Positions 1 through 9,170 are shown, numbered from the stretch's first letter. The stretch: DNA of 64,000 bases from Candidatus Tisiphia endosymbiont of Sialis lutaria (GCF_964026535.1 NZ_OZ032153.1:124001-188000); one strand, 5' to 3'. Numbers and translations are program-made. The notes: generated by a model from the letters alone, not told the origin.

Positions 1-1
1 C

Positions 2-367
2 CCAGATCTTGGAATTATGCAACAGGGTGTACAAAGATATTGTTCTGGATATTTTGCTGAAAAAATAAAGCAATTTGGTGGAAAGGTAATTTACAGCGGT
101 AAGCCACATCTAGAAATATATCATACCGTATTAAACCAACTACCCGGTGTCCCACTGAACCGGATTCTGATGATAGGCGATACTTTCTTTACTGATATTT
201 TAGGAGCGAATAACCTGGGAATTGACTCTGCTTTAGTATTAACAGGTAATACGACAAAGTTTCACAACCAACATCCTACTATTGAAAAAAAACTACAGCA
301 TCTGCAAATTGCCGCAACTGAGCAGGGAGTAATACCAAATTTTGTGATTAAATTGACTACAAACTAA
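2..367 (+). CDS. HAD-superfamily class IIA hydrolase, C-terminal part
   Basis: This is the 3' end of a gene whose start lies before the window; the frame is open back to base 2, so the internal Met at base 17 is not the start. What remains (about 121 residues) holds the C-terminal part of a NagD/class IIA HAD phosphatase: the GKPH motif that precedes the helix of motif III, then RILMIGDTFFTDILGA, where the GD...TD acidic pair binds Mg2+, followed by the usual alternating strand/helix and LVLTG. Sugar-phosphate or nucleotide phosphatase activity is typical of the family; the substrate cannot be told. Followed by a 110-bp repeat-filled gap. Confidence 0.8.
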   Translation, partial: PDLGIMQQGVQRYCSGYFAEKIKQFGGKVIYSGKPHLEIYHTVLNQLPGVPLNRILMIGDTFFTDILGANNLGIDSALVLTGNTTKFHNQHPTIEKKLQHLQIAATEQGVIPNFVIKLTTN

Positions 368-477
368 TGCCATTGCGAGAAGGAGAAGCCGACAATGCAA
401 TCCATTTTTCTGCCACCCATGCGTAAGCAGGGGTCTAGATTCCACACCGAAGCGAGAATGACAATAGTGGAACTATA
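368..477. repeat. Degenerate B and C hairpin remnants
   Basis: The gap before the nucleotidyltransferase holds CCATTGCGAGAAGGAGAAG (start of a B repeat) and CCCATGCGTAAGCAGGGGTC (left part of a C repeat), ending in GCGAGAATGACAATAGTGG. Neither palindrome is complete. Confidence 0.6.
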
Positions 478-1683
478 ATGAATATTACAACAAGAGAATT
501 ATCTATTCAATCCAATTATTACAAAGAAATTTTGTCAATAATTAGACTAGGTGGTGGAGTGGCAAGGGTTGTCGGGGGAGCTGTTCGTGATGCTATCCTT
601 AATGTTGTCAATTATGATATTGATATAGCAACCAATTTATTACCGCAGCAAGTAACAGATATTTTATCAGCAGCCAACATTAAGGTTATCCCAACTGGCA
701 TAAAATACGGTACAGTTACAGCTTTATTAAATAATGAAACATTTGAGATTACTACACTTAGAAAAGACATGAAATGTGATGGTCGGCACACGGAAGTTGT
801 TTTTACTGACGATTTTATGGAGGATGCTGCTAGAAGAGATTTTACTATTAATGCACTAAGTTATTGTCCATTTGAGCATAAAATTTATGATTATTTTGGT
901 GGAATAGATGATTTACAACAATCAAAAGTAATATTTATCGGACAAGCATTTGCACGAATTCAGGAAGATTTTTTACGTATCTTACGTTTTTTTCGTTTTT
1001 CCTGCTATTATGCAAGACAATTAGACCTTAATGGGTTAGATGCTTGTATTAAATTGCGAGAAAATCTCAAATTCTTATCAAAAGAACGGGTAAAATGGGA
1101 AATGGACAAATTAATTATCTCAGATAATAGTCCAAATATTTTGCAGCAAATGTTTGATAATGGCATATTGCAAATAATATTACCAGTTAGTAAATTTGAT
1201 AAAAAACCTTTAATGGAAGCAATTAATTGCGGTTCCTTAGAGCCTTACGCTAGATATTCACTTTTATTCTACCACATAAAGAACTTATCACTAAGTGATT
1301 TATTAAATTTAAAATTTTCTCGGCAACAAGCAAACAAAATCATTACTATATATAGGTTTATAAATCAAGAAATCAACGAATTTACATTACGAGAAATTTG
1401 GTGGGAAACTGCAGATTATCCTGCTAATTATCTACAATGTATAAATATCTTGCTATCATTAGGCAAATTAAACAGAGCTACAGCAAATAAATTTCTAGAT
1501 ACATATAAATCCAAACCACGACCAATATTTCCAGTAAATGGGCATGATTTACAGAAAATAAATATTCATGGTAAAGATATTGGCACAGTGATAGGTAAAT
1601 TAAAAAAATCCTGGATAGAAAGTGATTTTACGCTTAATAAGCATCAATTACTTGAATTATACTCAAATGATTTGAAGAATTAG
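478..1683 (+). CDS. cca: CCA tRNA nucleotidyltransferase / poly(A) polymerase family protein
   Basis: A class II nucleotidyltransferase of 401 residues that adds CCA (or A) to RNA 3' ends; one such gene commonly does CCA addition in alphaproteobacteria, and rickettsial annotation often calls it pcnB. Visible: GGAVRD at residues 33-38 (nucleotide-binding loop), the catalytic acidic pair DID at 47-49, RRDFTINALSY at about 118-128 (neck motif that reads the incoming base) and the RFFRF stretch of the neck. The C-terminal half is helical and tRNA-binding. Cca and Pcn activities cannot be separated from motifs alone. The ATG follows directly on repeat sequence, so its promoter probably lies in or before the repeat. 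Confidence 0.88.
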   Translation: MNITTRELSIQSNYYKEILSIIRLGGGVARVVGGAVRDAILNVVNYDIDIATNLLPQQVTDILSAANIKVIPTGIKYGTVTALLNNETFEITTLRKDMKCDGRHTEVVFTDDFMEDAARRDFTINALSYCPFEHKIYDYFGGIDDLQQSKVIFIGQAFARIQEDFLRILRFFRFSCYYARQLDLNGLDACIKLRENLKFLSKERVKWEMDKLIISDNSPNILQQMFDNGILQIILPVSKFDKKPLMEAINCGSLEPYARYSLLFYHIKNLSLSDLLNLKFSRQQANKIITIYRFINQEINEFTLREIWWETADYPANYLQCINILLSLGKLNRATANKFLDTYKSKPRPIFPVNGHDLQKINIHGKDIGTVIGKLKKSWIESDFTLNKHQLLELYSNDLKN

Positions 1684-1732
1684 AATAATTATCATACAAT
1701 AAATTCTTAAGGCACTAAATTAGGAAAATGCT

Positions 1733-1996
1733 ATGAATCAAAATCAACAAGTGAAAGTAATAGGTAACAACGGTCAACTATCGCTTGGCAAAGTATTTGC
1801 AGGACAAATGGTATTAATCGAACAATTAAATAATGGTACATGGATCATTAAGACAGGAGAATTTATTCCAACCTCAGAAAAGTGGTTATATCAAGGAAAT
1901 ACCTTGACTAAAATAGATAAAGCATTATCGTGGGCAGAAAGAAATCAACCAAAAGATAACTTGGAAGAAATTGTTGAGAAGATTGAACATGTCTAA
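1733..1996 (+). CDS. Small AbrB-like protein, possible antitoxin
   Basis: An 87-residue protein I do not recognise with certainty. It opens with QVKVIGNNGQLSLGKVFAG, which resembles the swapped-hairpin start of AbrB/SpoVT-type antitoxins (a GKGQ-like turn followed by hydrophobic strands), and ends in an acidic helix (LEEIVEKIEHV), as antitoxins that wrap around a toxin often do. It lies 49 bp after the nucleotidyltransferase gene and 44 bp before an HEPN/MNT pair, so it may be an antitoxin that lost its toxin or an extra regulator of that pair. The role is inferred. Confidence 0.5.
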   Translation: MNQNQQVKVIGNNGQLSLGKVFAGQMVLIEQLNNGTWIIKTGEFIPTSEKWLYQGNTLTKIDKALSWAERNQPKDNLEEIVEKIEHV

Positions 1997-2040
1997 AATA
2001 AAAACTTCAAAAGAATTAAGCTATTAGATGCAGAGTTAAT

Positions 2041-2481
2041 ATGACTATACTTAGTAACTTAGAAAAACCTCGTTGGTTATATCGTTTTGATAATTTTAAA
2101 CGTACTTTTGCTTTATTACGTGAGGCTATATATATAATGCGAGAACGTAAGGTAAGCCAGTTAGAACAAGAAGGAATTATTCAACGTTTCGAATATACAT
2201 GGGAATTGACATGGAAAGTGCTTAAAGATTATCTGGAATATAAAGGTGTTGTACTGGAAACCGTTACCCCAGCTGCTGTAATTAAAGCATCAATAGCTGC
2301 TAACTTAATCAACAATGGTGAAATATGGATGGATGCTCTAGATTCTCGTAATAAAATGTCACATACTTATGACTTCAAAAAATTTGAGAAGATTATTATA
2401 GATATTGAAAAAAATTATTATCCTGAATTAGAGAGCATGAATCTAAAAATGTTGGAACTTGCAGCAGAATATAGAAGGTAA
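2041..2481 (+). CDS. HEPN-type nucleotidyltransferase substrate-binding protein (HI0074 family)
   Basis: 146 residues of the HI0074/NTase_sub_bind family, the HEPN partner of a minimal nucleotidyltransferase. Family landmarks are FEYTWELTWKVLKDYLE at about 53-69 and RNKMSHTYD near residue 105, which contains the RX4H signature of HEPN ribonucleases. The next gene starts 2 bp downstream, so the two are co-transcribed. By analogy with HEPN-MNT toxin-antitoxin pairs, this would be the RNase toxin and the downstream MNT the antitoxin that AMPylates it. For the HI0074 branch the toxin role is less well shown than for HepT, so activity is inferred. Confidence 0.8.
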   Translation: MTILSNLEKPRWLYRFDNFKRTFALLREAIYIMRERKVSQLEQEGIIQRFEYTWELTWKVLKDYLEYKGVVLETVTPAAVIKASIAANLINNGEIWMDALDSRNKMSHTYDFKKFEKIIIDIEKNYYPELESMNLKMLELAAEYRR

Positions 2482-2483
2482 AG

Positions 2484-2924
2484 ATGTCTAACCATGGATT
2501 AAGTGCAAAACAATTAAATACACTGCGTAGTATTTTGTTGCCCTTCTCAGAGAAAATCGATCGTGTTGGTTTATTTGGTTCACGTGCTACTGGTCTTTAC
2601 CGTCCTAACTCCGATATTGACTTAGTAATTTATGGCTCACTTGATGAGAAGACTATGGATCGTATATTTACGCTACTTAATGACAGTAATTTACCAATCA
2701 AAATAGACTTGCAAGTTTATGATTTGATCACCTGTTCCCCTCTTAAGGATCATATTGATAATAATATGTTGTTGTTATTTACACATGATCATTTTATAGT
2801 CAATTCAGGAGAATTTAGGGCTAGGAACGATGGAGCGACGCCTATAAGTAATAGGCGAGCATTGAGCGACAACGTCCCCAACTTCTCATCAATTGACTAT
2901 ACAGATAAAAATCAATGTTTATAG
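2484..2924 (+). CDS. Minimal nucleotidyltransferase (MNT, HI0073-like) ending in an in-frame RPE
   Basis: 146 residues. The core is a DNA polymerase beta-type nucleotidyltransferase with GSRATGLYRPNSDIDLVIYG, fitting the GSX10DXD signature of MNT antitoxins. The domain continues through KIDLQVYDLIT. From about residue 105 the protein is translated A-repeat ([20 protein letters not shown] and on to NFSSIDY), and the stop lies just past it. HI0073-type proteins are near 110 residues, so the repeat has replaced or extended the last few residues after the catalytic fold. It pairs with the HEPN gene 2 bp upstream. Confidence 0.82.
   Translation: MSNHGLSAKQLNTLRSILLPFSEKIDRVGLFGSRATGLYRPNSDIDLVIYGSLDEKTMDRIFTLLNDSNLPIKIDLQVYDLITCSPLKDHIDNNMLLLFTHDHFIVNSGEFRARNDGATPISNRRALSDNVPNFSSIDYTDKNQCL
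2795..2901 (+). repeat. A repeat (RPE, 107 bp) inside the MNT gene
   Basis: Starts TATAGTCAATTCAGG and ends CATCAATTGACTATA, the inverted ends of family A. It is read in frame by the MNT gene and supplies its last roughly 35 codons. Confidence 0.9.
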
Positions 2925-2985
2925 TAGTAAACTAACGTCTGTTAGTGAACAAATTATTTATTCATCATAAAAAAATTAAAAAAAA

Positions 2986-3855
2986 ATGAAAATTAATATT
3001 AGTGCTAGCATTTTTATTGCTATAATTATCATATTATTTAATTATGGAGCTTTTGCCAGTAGAAGTAAGGTGAAAATTGTTACTAGTATCACCCCACTAG
3101 CAAGCATTATAGCGATGTTAGTGAAAGACCAGGCAGAAATTGTTGCTATTGCCAATAACAATGATTGTCCGCATCATTATAATTTAAGACCTAGTGATCT
3201 TAAAAAAGTTAAAAATGCAGATATTGTATTTTATATAGATGAGCAATTTGATGGCTTTGCTGGCAAATTAATGAATGGTCATAGTAAAAATGTCATTAAA
3301 ATTAGTAATTTTAATGGGTTAAGAGTTATTAGTAATAATTCTTATGATAATTGGCATATTTGGCTTGATTTAGACAATGTAAAACTATTATTAGAACAAT
3401 TATTTCAGGTATTATCTCAACGATTTCCTGAGATTAGTTCAGCTATTTACCAAAATCTTGGAGAAGCAAAAAAACAAATAGAGGAGCTTACGAAAATCAA
3501 ACATCAAAGATTAACGTCTTTAACAGACGTTATCTTACTTAGTGACAGTCTAGAATATTTTTTTAATAATAGCCAAAAAAATGTTGCAAGATTATATAGC
3601 TCTGATCAGAAAAGCCTGAGATATATTAGTAATCTTGAGCATTTATTAAGCATGTCCAATAGTAAATGTTTATTACTAAGTACAGAGCAAGATGTTGCTC
3701 TTTATAAAAATTTTAAAGTAGAAGTAGTGGAGGTTGAAAGTGAGAATTGGCAAGCGACTAACATCAATAGTGATTTATTTTATAATCAATATTTAAAAAT
3801 AATTAATCAAGTGTCTAAATGCTTAAACAACAATTCTAATCATTCGTCACTGTGA
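2986..3855 (+). CDS. znuA: ZnuA-like metal ABC transporter substrate-binding protein
   Basis: 289 residues with an N-terminal hydrophobic signal segment (ASIFIAIIIILFNYGAFA). The mature part matches the ZnuA/TroA cluster 9 fold: VTSITPLASIIAMLV, then CPHHYNLRPSDL with the first metal-binding histidines, KNADIVFYIDEQFDG, and NWHIWLDLDNV with the next His. The central flexible His-rich loop of ZnuA is missing, as in short forms. It should capture Zn2+ in the periplasm for a ZnuBC permease not present here. The C-terminus is Asn/Ser-rich, and the stop TGA falls in GTCACTGTGAGGAGG, a degenerate B-repeat end, so the last codons may be repeat-derived. Confidence 0.82.
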   Translation: MKINISASIFIAIIIILFNYGAFASRSKVKIVTSITPLASIIAMLVKDQAEIVAIANNNDCPHHYNLRPSDLKKVKNADIVFYIDEQFDGFAGKLMNGHSKNVIKISNFNGLRVISNNSYDNWHIWLDLDNVKLLLEQLFQVLSQRFPEISSAIYQNLGEAKKQIEELTKIKHQRLTSLTDVILLSDSLEYFFNNSQKNVARLYSSDQKSLRYISNLEHLLSMSNSKCLLLSTEQDVALYKNFKVEVVEVESENWQATNINSDLFYNQYLKIINQVSKCLNNNSNHSSL

Positions 3856-3912
3856 GGAGGTGTAAGCCTTCGAAGCAATCTATTCTAATCGTTTTTTTGG
3901 GATTGCTTCAAT

Positions 3913-3946
3913 AGACCTTATATCACATTTTCAAGATATAAGGTCT
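3913..3946. terminator. 12-bp perfect hairpin between convergent genes
   Basis: AGACCTTATATC and GATATAAGGTCT pair perfectly across a 10-nt loop, in the gap where znuA (+) and the ProP-like gene (-) converge. There is no clear T-run on either side, so it may be a bidirectional 3' end or part of the surrounding degenerate B repeat (bases about 3843-4015). Confidence 0.45.
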
Positions 3947-4021
3947 AATGCCACTAAAGTGGCTCTGAGACATGACAGCTGTGAATTTAACGTAACGTTA
4001 GGAAACTGTCGGATAGCTATA

Positions 4022-5287
4022 TTACGCCGTTGAACGATCCTTATAAAAATACAGAGCTATTAAACTTAAAATAGCACAAGCAATTATGTAATAAATAGAC
4101 GAAGTAATTGTACCAGTTTCCTGTACAAGATATGCTATCACTAAAGGCGTTGTACCACCAAAAATACTAGTTGCGATATTATAAGATAATGATAAAGCCG
4201 TATTTCTGACATTGGTTGGATAAAATTCAGCTTGCAGTGCAGGTTCAGGACCAATATAACAGGCAGCTAAAATTGATAATACTATTTGAGATATAATTAT
4301 AACACAAAAATCGCCAGTTTCAATTGCCTGTATCAAAAATGGGATAACTAAAATAATTACCAATAAATTGAACACAAAAATTTTCTTGCGACCAATTATG
4401 TCCGACAAATAGCCAGAACATAAAGTAACAATTGCCATGATTATATAACAATAATTAGCTAAGTTATTAACTTCATCATTAGTAAAATTACGATTTATCT
4501 TCAAAAATGACATGAGATAAGTAGCTTGTAAATAAAATAGTACTGAGCCTGTGGAATTGATAAAGATGGATATTATCATATCAAACCAATAGACAGAGAC
4601 AACTTTTTTTAGAGGAGACTTTAATATTCTACCATCTTCCTTCATACTTTGAAAACTAGGAGTTTCACTTGTATATTTCTTGATATAAAGTCCAGCAAAT
4701 AAAATAAAAATTCCTAATAAAAATGGTATTCTCCACCCCCAATCATCAAATTGCTCTGCTGATAAAAAGCTTTGTATGCATTGTGAAATTCCTGAACCAA
4801 ACAATAAACCAATACAAATACTGGACATTGATACGCTACTACTAAACCCACGATAGGCTACACCTGCATGTTCAATAACAAATGAAATTGAGCCAGTAAG
4901 TGCCCCGCCCATTGATAAACCTTGCAACATTCGAACTAAAATCATCAATATAGTTGCGGTAATACCTATCTCGTCATAAGTTGGTAACATACCAATTACA
5001 GCTGTTGGCAAAGACATACAAAATATAGATGCACTTAAAGCAGTTCTTCTACCAAACCGATCTCCAATCACTCCAAAAAACACCCCACCTATTGGCCTCA
5101 TTAGATAACCAAGAGCAAATGCCTCAAAAGCATGTAGTAAAGACGAGCTAGGGTTTGATCCAGGGAAGAATTTTGCCCCTATTATAGGGGCAAAAAGACT
5201 AAATAGAGCGTAATCATACCATTCAAATGCATTTGCTATACCGCTTGCAAAAACTAATTTACGTTTATTCATGCGATATTTTATCAT
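4022..5287 (-). CDS. proP: MFS transporter of the metabolite:H+ symporter (ProP) family
   Basis: 421 residues with about 12 hydrophobic segments. The N-terminus [20 protein letters not shown] and [20 protein letters not shown] followed by RFGRR are the signatures of the MHS branch that holds ProP (proline/betaine), ShiA and KgtP. Rickettsiae carry several ProP paralogues whose substrates are mostly unknown, so the name states family and not substrate. Two starts are possible: 5287, or Met at 5272 ([11 protein letters not shown]), which aligns better with the family. Either overlaps the stop of the upstream sam gene, giving a translationally coupled pair of inner-membrane carriers. Confidence 0.85.
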   Translation of the reverse strand: MIKYRMNKRKLVFASGIANAFEWYDYALFSLFAPIIGAKFFPGSNPSSSLLHAFEAFALGYLMRPIGGVFFGVIGDRFGRRTALSASIFCMSLPTAVIGMLPTYDEIGITATILMILVRMLQGLSMGGALTGSISFVIEHAGVAYRGFSSSVSMSSICIGLLFGSGISQCIQSFLSAEQFDDWGWRIPFLLGIFILFAGLYIKKYTSETPSFQSMKEDGRILKSPLKKVVSVYWFDMIISIFINSTGSVLFYLQATYLMSFLKINRNFTNDEVNNLANYCYIIMAIVTLCSGYLSDIIGRKKIFVFNLLVIILVIPFLIQAIETGDFCVIIISQIVLSILAACYIGPEPALQAEFYPTNVRNTALSLSYNIATSIFGGTTPLVIAYLVQETGTITSSIYYIIACAILSLIALYFYKDRSTA

Positions 5288-6155
5288 CTTGGGTTATATT
5301 ATCTTTCTCAGAATATATTATAAATAATGTTGCAGGAATTACTATCAATGCTCCATATAAAGTACTACTTTCAGGAATTTCATTAAAAACAATATATCCG
5401 GCTAATGCTGAAATGATTAACTCTAAATATCTATAAGGGGCGATGGCAGTAGCATCAACTAGAGCAAAAGCCTTTAATAGAAAGAATAAAATTAAACTAC
5501 CTCCTGCTCCTAGGACAAATAGCAAAATAAATTCTGAAACATTAGGGGTTTTCCAATACATTATTGATGGTGGTATTGATACTAAAGAGGTTACTAGAGC
5601 AGAATAAAATAACATGCTAATCATTGATTCTTTTACTACAAATTTCTTGTTGATAATATCTAACATGGCAAAAGATATAGCAGCTAATACAAAAATCAAT
5701 ATTTGTGGATTAAAATCACTAGCATGCGGTTTCAGAGTAACAACAATGCCAATAAAGCCGAATAAAGTTGCTGCCCATCTTTGCCAAATAATATTTTCAT
5801 TTAAGAAGAATACTGCCAAAACCAAGGTAAACAAAGGTATAGCCAGGCTAACAATTGTAGCAGTAGTAACTGGTGCAAGCTGTAAACCATAAGTCCAAGA
5901 TGTCATACCAAAAAATAACAAAACTCCTCTTGCAATATGGACAAAAGGACGATCAGTAATTAGAGTTTGTTTCCCGTAATAAAAAATAAACGGTACAAGA
6001 ATTAATGCACTAAAGAGAAAGCGAAAAAAAGCTACCTCAAAGCTATGTAACCTGAATCCAAGATATTTTGCCGTTATATCATTAGTTACACTAGTAAGCA
6101 TACTTAATACAAACCAACCAATACCAATAAAATAAGTGTTTAATTTATTATTCAT
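5265..6155 (-). CDS. sam: S-adenosylmethionine uptake transporter (EamA/DMT family)
   Basis: 296 residues in ten hydrophobic segments arranged as two EamA halves. From recall the sequence follows the Rickettsia prowazekii S-adenosylmethionine carrier closely: [53 protein letters not shown] and [20 protein letters not shown]. That carrier imports host SAM, which the bacteria need when metK is decayed. It is transcribed divergently from the OmpW-like gene and overlaps the downstream ProP-like gene, suggesting one operon. The main alternative is a generic DMT exporter, but similarity over the whole length favours Sam. Confidence 0.82.
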   Translation of the reverse strand: MNNKLNTYFIGIGWFVLSMLTSVTNDITAKYLGFRLHSFEVAFFRFLFSALILVPFIFYYGKQTLITDRPFVHIARGVLLFFGMTSWTYGLQLAPVTTATIVSLAIPLFTLVLAVFFLNENIIWQRWAATLFGFIGIVVTLKPHASDFNPQILIFVLAAISFAMLDIINKKFVVKESMISMLFYSALVTSLVSIPPSIMYWKTPNVSEFILLFVLGAGGSLILFFLLKAFALVDATAIAPYRYLELIISALAGYIVFNEIPESSTLYGALIVIPATLFIIYSEKDNITQDDKISHE

Positions 6156-6262
6156 ATAGACCTAAAATTTTTTAGTTTATTTGTTTTTTATACTTAGTGT
6201 TTCTTATATTTAGTGTTATAGTATCATCATTGTTAGACAATTTTAAAAAATCTTATTATCAT

Positions 6263-6291
6263 TTGATTTTCAGATAAGAAGAATATATATA
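6263..6291 (+). promoter_or_regulatory. Putative sigma70 promoter of the OmpW-like gene
   Basis: TTGATT (6263-6268), 17-bp spacer, TATATA (6286-6291); transcription would start near 6298, about 34 bp before the ATG, which is preceded by AGAAGG. Confidence 0.5.
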
Positions 6292-6331
6292 GTACAGCAA
6301 TATATTTAAAGCAAGAGAAGGTTTAGTAGTT

Positions 6332-7060
6332 ATGATAAAAGTTGCAAGAAAATTAGGGATATTTCTGTTGGTAAGTTGTGCTAGTATTTCTAGCTTTGCT
6401 AATAATGATTCAGCTGATAATGATTATGGTGCTGACTATAATGCTAATTATTATGAGAATGATGGTGGTTTAGTATTTAGGATGAGAGCAATTGGTATAA
6501 AATCTAGTGCAAAGCAAACAGATTTTCCTAAGGCTACTGTCAAAGACCCAGTATCGATTGGTACCTTTGCCGAAAATGGTTATGGTATAGAGGCTTCCAC
6601 CTCAGTATTTTTTGCTAATTATGTTGCCGCAGAGTTATCTTTAGGTTTCGATGTATTACGTAATAAAAATAGCAATTTAAAGAATGTGGCTTATAATTAT
6701 GGCACCAATCCAGAAGAAGTTGCCAAAAGAAGAGCTCTTTATATGATTCCATTAACTGTTACAGGACAATACCATATAGCTCCTTTTGGTGCTATCAGAC
6801 CTTATATTGGTGTTGGTTACCATGGAGCTTATTTTGTTAATAGCTCTAAAGGGTGTACGGTCAGAAATGGTCATGGTGCTGTGTTACAGCTTGGAGTCGA
6901 TTTATATGCTAAGGATGATACATTGGTTAACTTAGATATAAAACAATATTTCCTTAATACCGAGGTTAATTATAAATCTCCTTTAGTAAGAAAAGCTATC
7001 TCCTCTAAGGTAAAGTTTAATCCGTTAATGATTGCCATAGGCGTTGGTTTTAGGTTTTAG
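6332..7060 (+). CDS. OmpW-like outer membrane beta-barrel protein
   Basis: 242 residues. A signal peptide (KLGIFLLVSCASISSFA) is followed by a short acidic/Asn-rich stretch and then a barrel: VFRMRAIGIKSSA, GYGIEASTSVFFANYVAAEL, PLTVTGQYHIAP, IRPYIGVGYHGAYF, ending FNPLMIAIGVGFRF with the C-terminal Phe that BamA recognises. Order and spacing fit the eight-stranded OmpW family, which forms small hydrophobic channels. Ligand unknown. The start ATG at 6332 has AGAAGG eight to ten bases before it. An inverted A repeat begins two bases after the stop and may act as its 3' end. Confidence 0.8.
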   Translation: MIKVARKLGIFLLVSCASISSFANNDSADNDYGADYNANYYENDGGLVFRMRAIGIKSSAKQTDFPKATVKDPVSIGTFAENGYGIEASTSVFFANYVAAELSLGFDVLRNKNSNLKNVAYNYGTNPEEVAKRRALYMIPLTVTGQYHIAPFGAIRPYIGVGYHGAYFVNSSKGCTVRNGHGAVLQLGVDLYAKDDTLVNLDIKQYFLNTEVNYKSPLVRKAISSKVKFNPLMIAIGVGFRF

Positions 7061-7061
7061 G

Positions 7062-7168
7062 TATAGTCAATTGATGGGAAGTTGGTGACGTCGTCACTCG
7101 TCGCTCGCCTATTACTTATAGGCGTCGCTCCATCGTTCCTAGCACCAAATCGCCCTGAATTGACTATA
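7062..7168 (-). repeat. A repeat (RPE, 107 bp), inverted copy
   Basis: Complete A repeat on the minus strand, beginning just after the OmpW-like stop codon; ends TATAGTCAATTGATG / CCCTGAATTGACTATA. Confidence 0.9.
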
Positions 7169-7259
7169 TCAGGGCGATTTAAAAGTCTATTGTTGACTTA
7201 TCAGCTAGAAGAGATTATATTTTTTAGAAAATCACATATTAATATTATATTAGTTTACT

Positions 7260-7829
7260 ATGAGTTCACAACAAAAATTACCTATACTGCCTAGAGCAAC
7301 TGCTATTTGGTTAATTGATAATACTGCATTAACATTTAAGCAGATAGCTGATTTTTGTGGAATTCATGAGTTTGAAATTAAAGGCATTGCTGATGGCGAA
7401 GTATCTCACGGTATTAAGGGGTTAGACCCAATCGCTGGCGGACAATTAACCAAAGAAGAAATCATACGTTGTACAAAAGATTCAACTAGTAGTTTAAGGA
7501 TTTCTGTTAATGCTGCATATGATTTGATAAATACTAAGAAAAAACAACAATCTAAGTACACTCCTATTGCTAGACGTCAAGATAAACCAGATGCGATATA
7601 TTGGATACTTAAAAATTGTCCAGAAATTTTAGATAATCAAATTGTTAAGTTAGTTGGTACTACCAAATCTACCATAGATGCTATTCGTGATCGTAGTCAC
7701 TGGAACATGAAGAATATTCGCCCACGTGATCCAGTATTACTTGGAATTTGTAGCCAAGTGGAATTAGACAAGAATATTGAGCAAGCAAAATTTTTACCCC
7801 AACAAGAAGAAAAAACCTCTAAAGAATAG
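7260..7829 (+). CDS. trcR: Cell-cycle transcriptional regulator TrcR (DUF1013)
   Basis: 189 residues of the DUF1013 family, conserved across alphaproteobacteria and named TrcR. Diagnostic stretches are LPRATAIWLIDNTALTFKQI, ADFCGIHEFEIKGIADGEV and ITKGLDPI-like IKGLDPIAGGQLT, followed by a second helical half with DAIYWILKNCPEIL and RSHWNMKNIRPRDP. The ATAIWLIDNT...F.QIADFC and CPEIL..QIVKLVGTTKSTI parts look like two helix-turn-helix units, consistent with DNA binding. The C-terminus is charged (QQEEKTSKE). It stands alone between an A repeat and a B repeat, with no operon partner visible. Confidence 0.85.
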   Translation: MSSQQKLPILPRATAIWLIDNTALTFKQIADFCGIHEFEIKGIADGEVSHGIKGLDPIAGGQLTKEEIIRCTKDSTSSLRISVNAAYDLINTKKKQQSKYTPIARRQDKPDAIYWILKNCPEILDNQIVKLVGTTKSTIDAIRDRSHWNMKNIRPRDPVLLGICSQVELDKNIEQAKFLPQQEEKTSKE

Positions 7830-8010
7830 GATTATAGTCAAATTGCGAGGAGGCACTTTATGGCGATGAAGCAATTATAAGTCGTCTATTAGCGAGCCAC
7901 CGTAGGTGACGTGGCAATCCATTTTTAATCACTTTTCTGGATTGCTTCGTCGACCTTACGGTCTCCTCGCAATGACGGTTTTTCAATTATTATTTTCTTA
8001 AACTAACGTC
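7830..8010. repeat. B repeat (about 7882-7977) with flanking B fragment
   Basis: GTCTATTAGCGAGCCACCGTAGGTGAC ... CTCCTCGCAATGACGG forms a long imperfect hairpin; a broken B fragment lies before it (TTGCGAGGAGGCACTTTATGG). Confidence 0.8.
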
Positions 8011-8117
8011 TATAGTCAATTCAGGGGAATTGGGTAGCAGGAACGATGGAGCGACGCCTATAAGTAATAGGTGAGCATTGAGCGACGACGTCACCAACTT
8101 CTCATCAATTGACTATA
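8011..8117 (+). repeat. A repeat (RPE, 107 bp) upstream of folD
   Basis: Complete copy with ends TATAGTCAATTCAGG / CATCAATTGACTATA, 62 bp before folD and in the same orientation as the copy inside folD, so two A repeats flank or interrupt one gene within 0.7 kb. Confidence 0.9.
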
Positions 8118-8179
8118 TGTGCAATAATGCTGCAGAACCTTTTGTGCATCGCCTAACATAAATAGAGAGCAAATAAATA

Positions 8180-9160
8180 GTGAATGAATACGGTAATATA
8201 ATCAACGGTAAATATTTTGCAGAACAAATATTATCTAAACTAAAGATAGAAATCAATTTACTCAAGAAACAACATAATTTGATACCAACTCTTGCTATTA
8301 TATTAGTGGGCGATAATCCAGCTAGTAGTATATATGTAAGAAATAAGCTCAAAGCAGCAACAAAAATTGGTATGAATGCTTTGCAAATAAATTTGCCGAA
8401 TGAAGTTCAAATTGACCATCTACTGAATGAAATCAATATACTTAATAATAATTCAAATATCTCTGGAATTATCGTACAACTCCCCTTACCTAAGCATATC
8501 AATAAAAATTTAATCTTATCTGCTATTGATCCTAGCAAAGATGTTGATGGTTTTCACCCTCTAAATGTTGGTTATCTACATATAGTCAATTCAGGAGAAT
8601 TTGGGGCTAGGAACGATGGAGCGACGCCTATAAGTAATAGGCGAGCATTGAGCGACAACGTCCCCAACTTCTCATCAATTGACGATAGTAACTCAGGTAA
8701 CAGCTTTATACCTTGCACAGCTCTTGGCTGCATTGAGTTACTTAAACAAGTTGAGAAAAATTTAGCTGGCAAGAATGTTGTAGTTATAGGACGTTCTAAT
8801 ATTGTCGGAAAACCATTATCAGCTTTATTACTTAGAGAAGATTGCACTGTTACTTTATGTCACTCAAAAACTCAAAACTTACATTCTATAACTTCCCGTG
8901 CCGACATAGTAATATCAGCTATCGGCTCACCTTTAACATTAACAGAAGAATACTTTAACCGACAATCTATAGTGATTGACGTTGGTATTAGTAAACTTGC
9001 CAATAGTGACAAAATGGTTGGAGACGTTGATTTTCCAAATGTTGTAGATAAAGTACGATATATATCACCAGTTCCAGGCGGCGTTGGACCAATGACCGTT
9101 GCTTTCTTGCTGAAGAATACCCTCAAAGCAGCAAAACAAAATAACCACATATATCCATAA
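8180..9160 (+). CDS. folD: Bifunctional methylene-THF dehydrogenase / methenyl-THF cyclohydrolase with in-frame RPE
   Basis: 326 residues against about 285-290 for the family; the excess is a translated A repeat near residues 134-169. FolD interconverts 5,10-methylene- and 10-formyl-THF. Visible: [20 protein letters not shown] and KLKAATKIG (catalytic Tyr and Lys), [24 protein letters not shown], then the insert, then [13 protein letters not shown], the Rossmann [15 protein letters not shown] and [15 protein letters not shown]. The insert falls on the surface loop after the GFHPLNVG motif and before the PCTP-like motif (here PCTA), and the rest is intact, so the protein may still fold. Start is GTG. 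Confidence 0.9.
   Translation: MNEYGNIINGKYFAEQILSKLKIEINLLKKQHNLIPTLAIILVGDNPASSIYVRNKLKAATKIGMNALQINLPNEVQIDHLLNEINILNNNSNISGIIVQLPLPKHINKNLILSAIDPSKDVDGFHPLNVGYLHIVNSGEFGARNDGATPISNRRALSDNVPNFSSIDDSNSGNSFIPCTALGCIELLKQVEKNLAGKNVVVIGRSNIVGKPLSALLLREDCTVTLCHSKTQNLHSITSRADIVISAIGSPLTLTEEYFNRQSIVIDVGISKLANSDKMVGDVDFPNVVDKVRYISPVPGGVGPMTVAFLLKNTLKAAKQNNHIYP
8581..8687 (+). repeat. A repeat (RPE, 107 bp) inside folD
   Basis: Ends TATAGTCAATTCAGG / CATCAATTGACGATA. Read as [20 protein letters not shown] plus about 15 more residues in the same frame as the other in-gene copies, without any stop. Confidence 0.93.
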
Positions 9161-9170
9161 TAAACTAACG

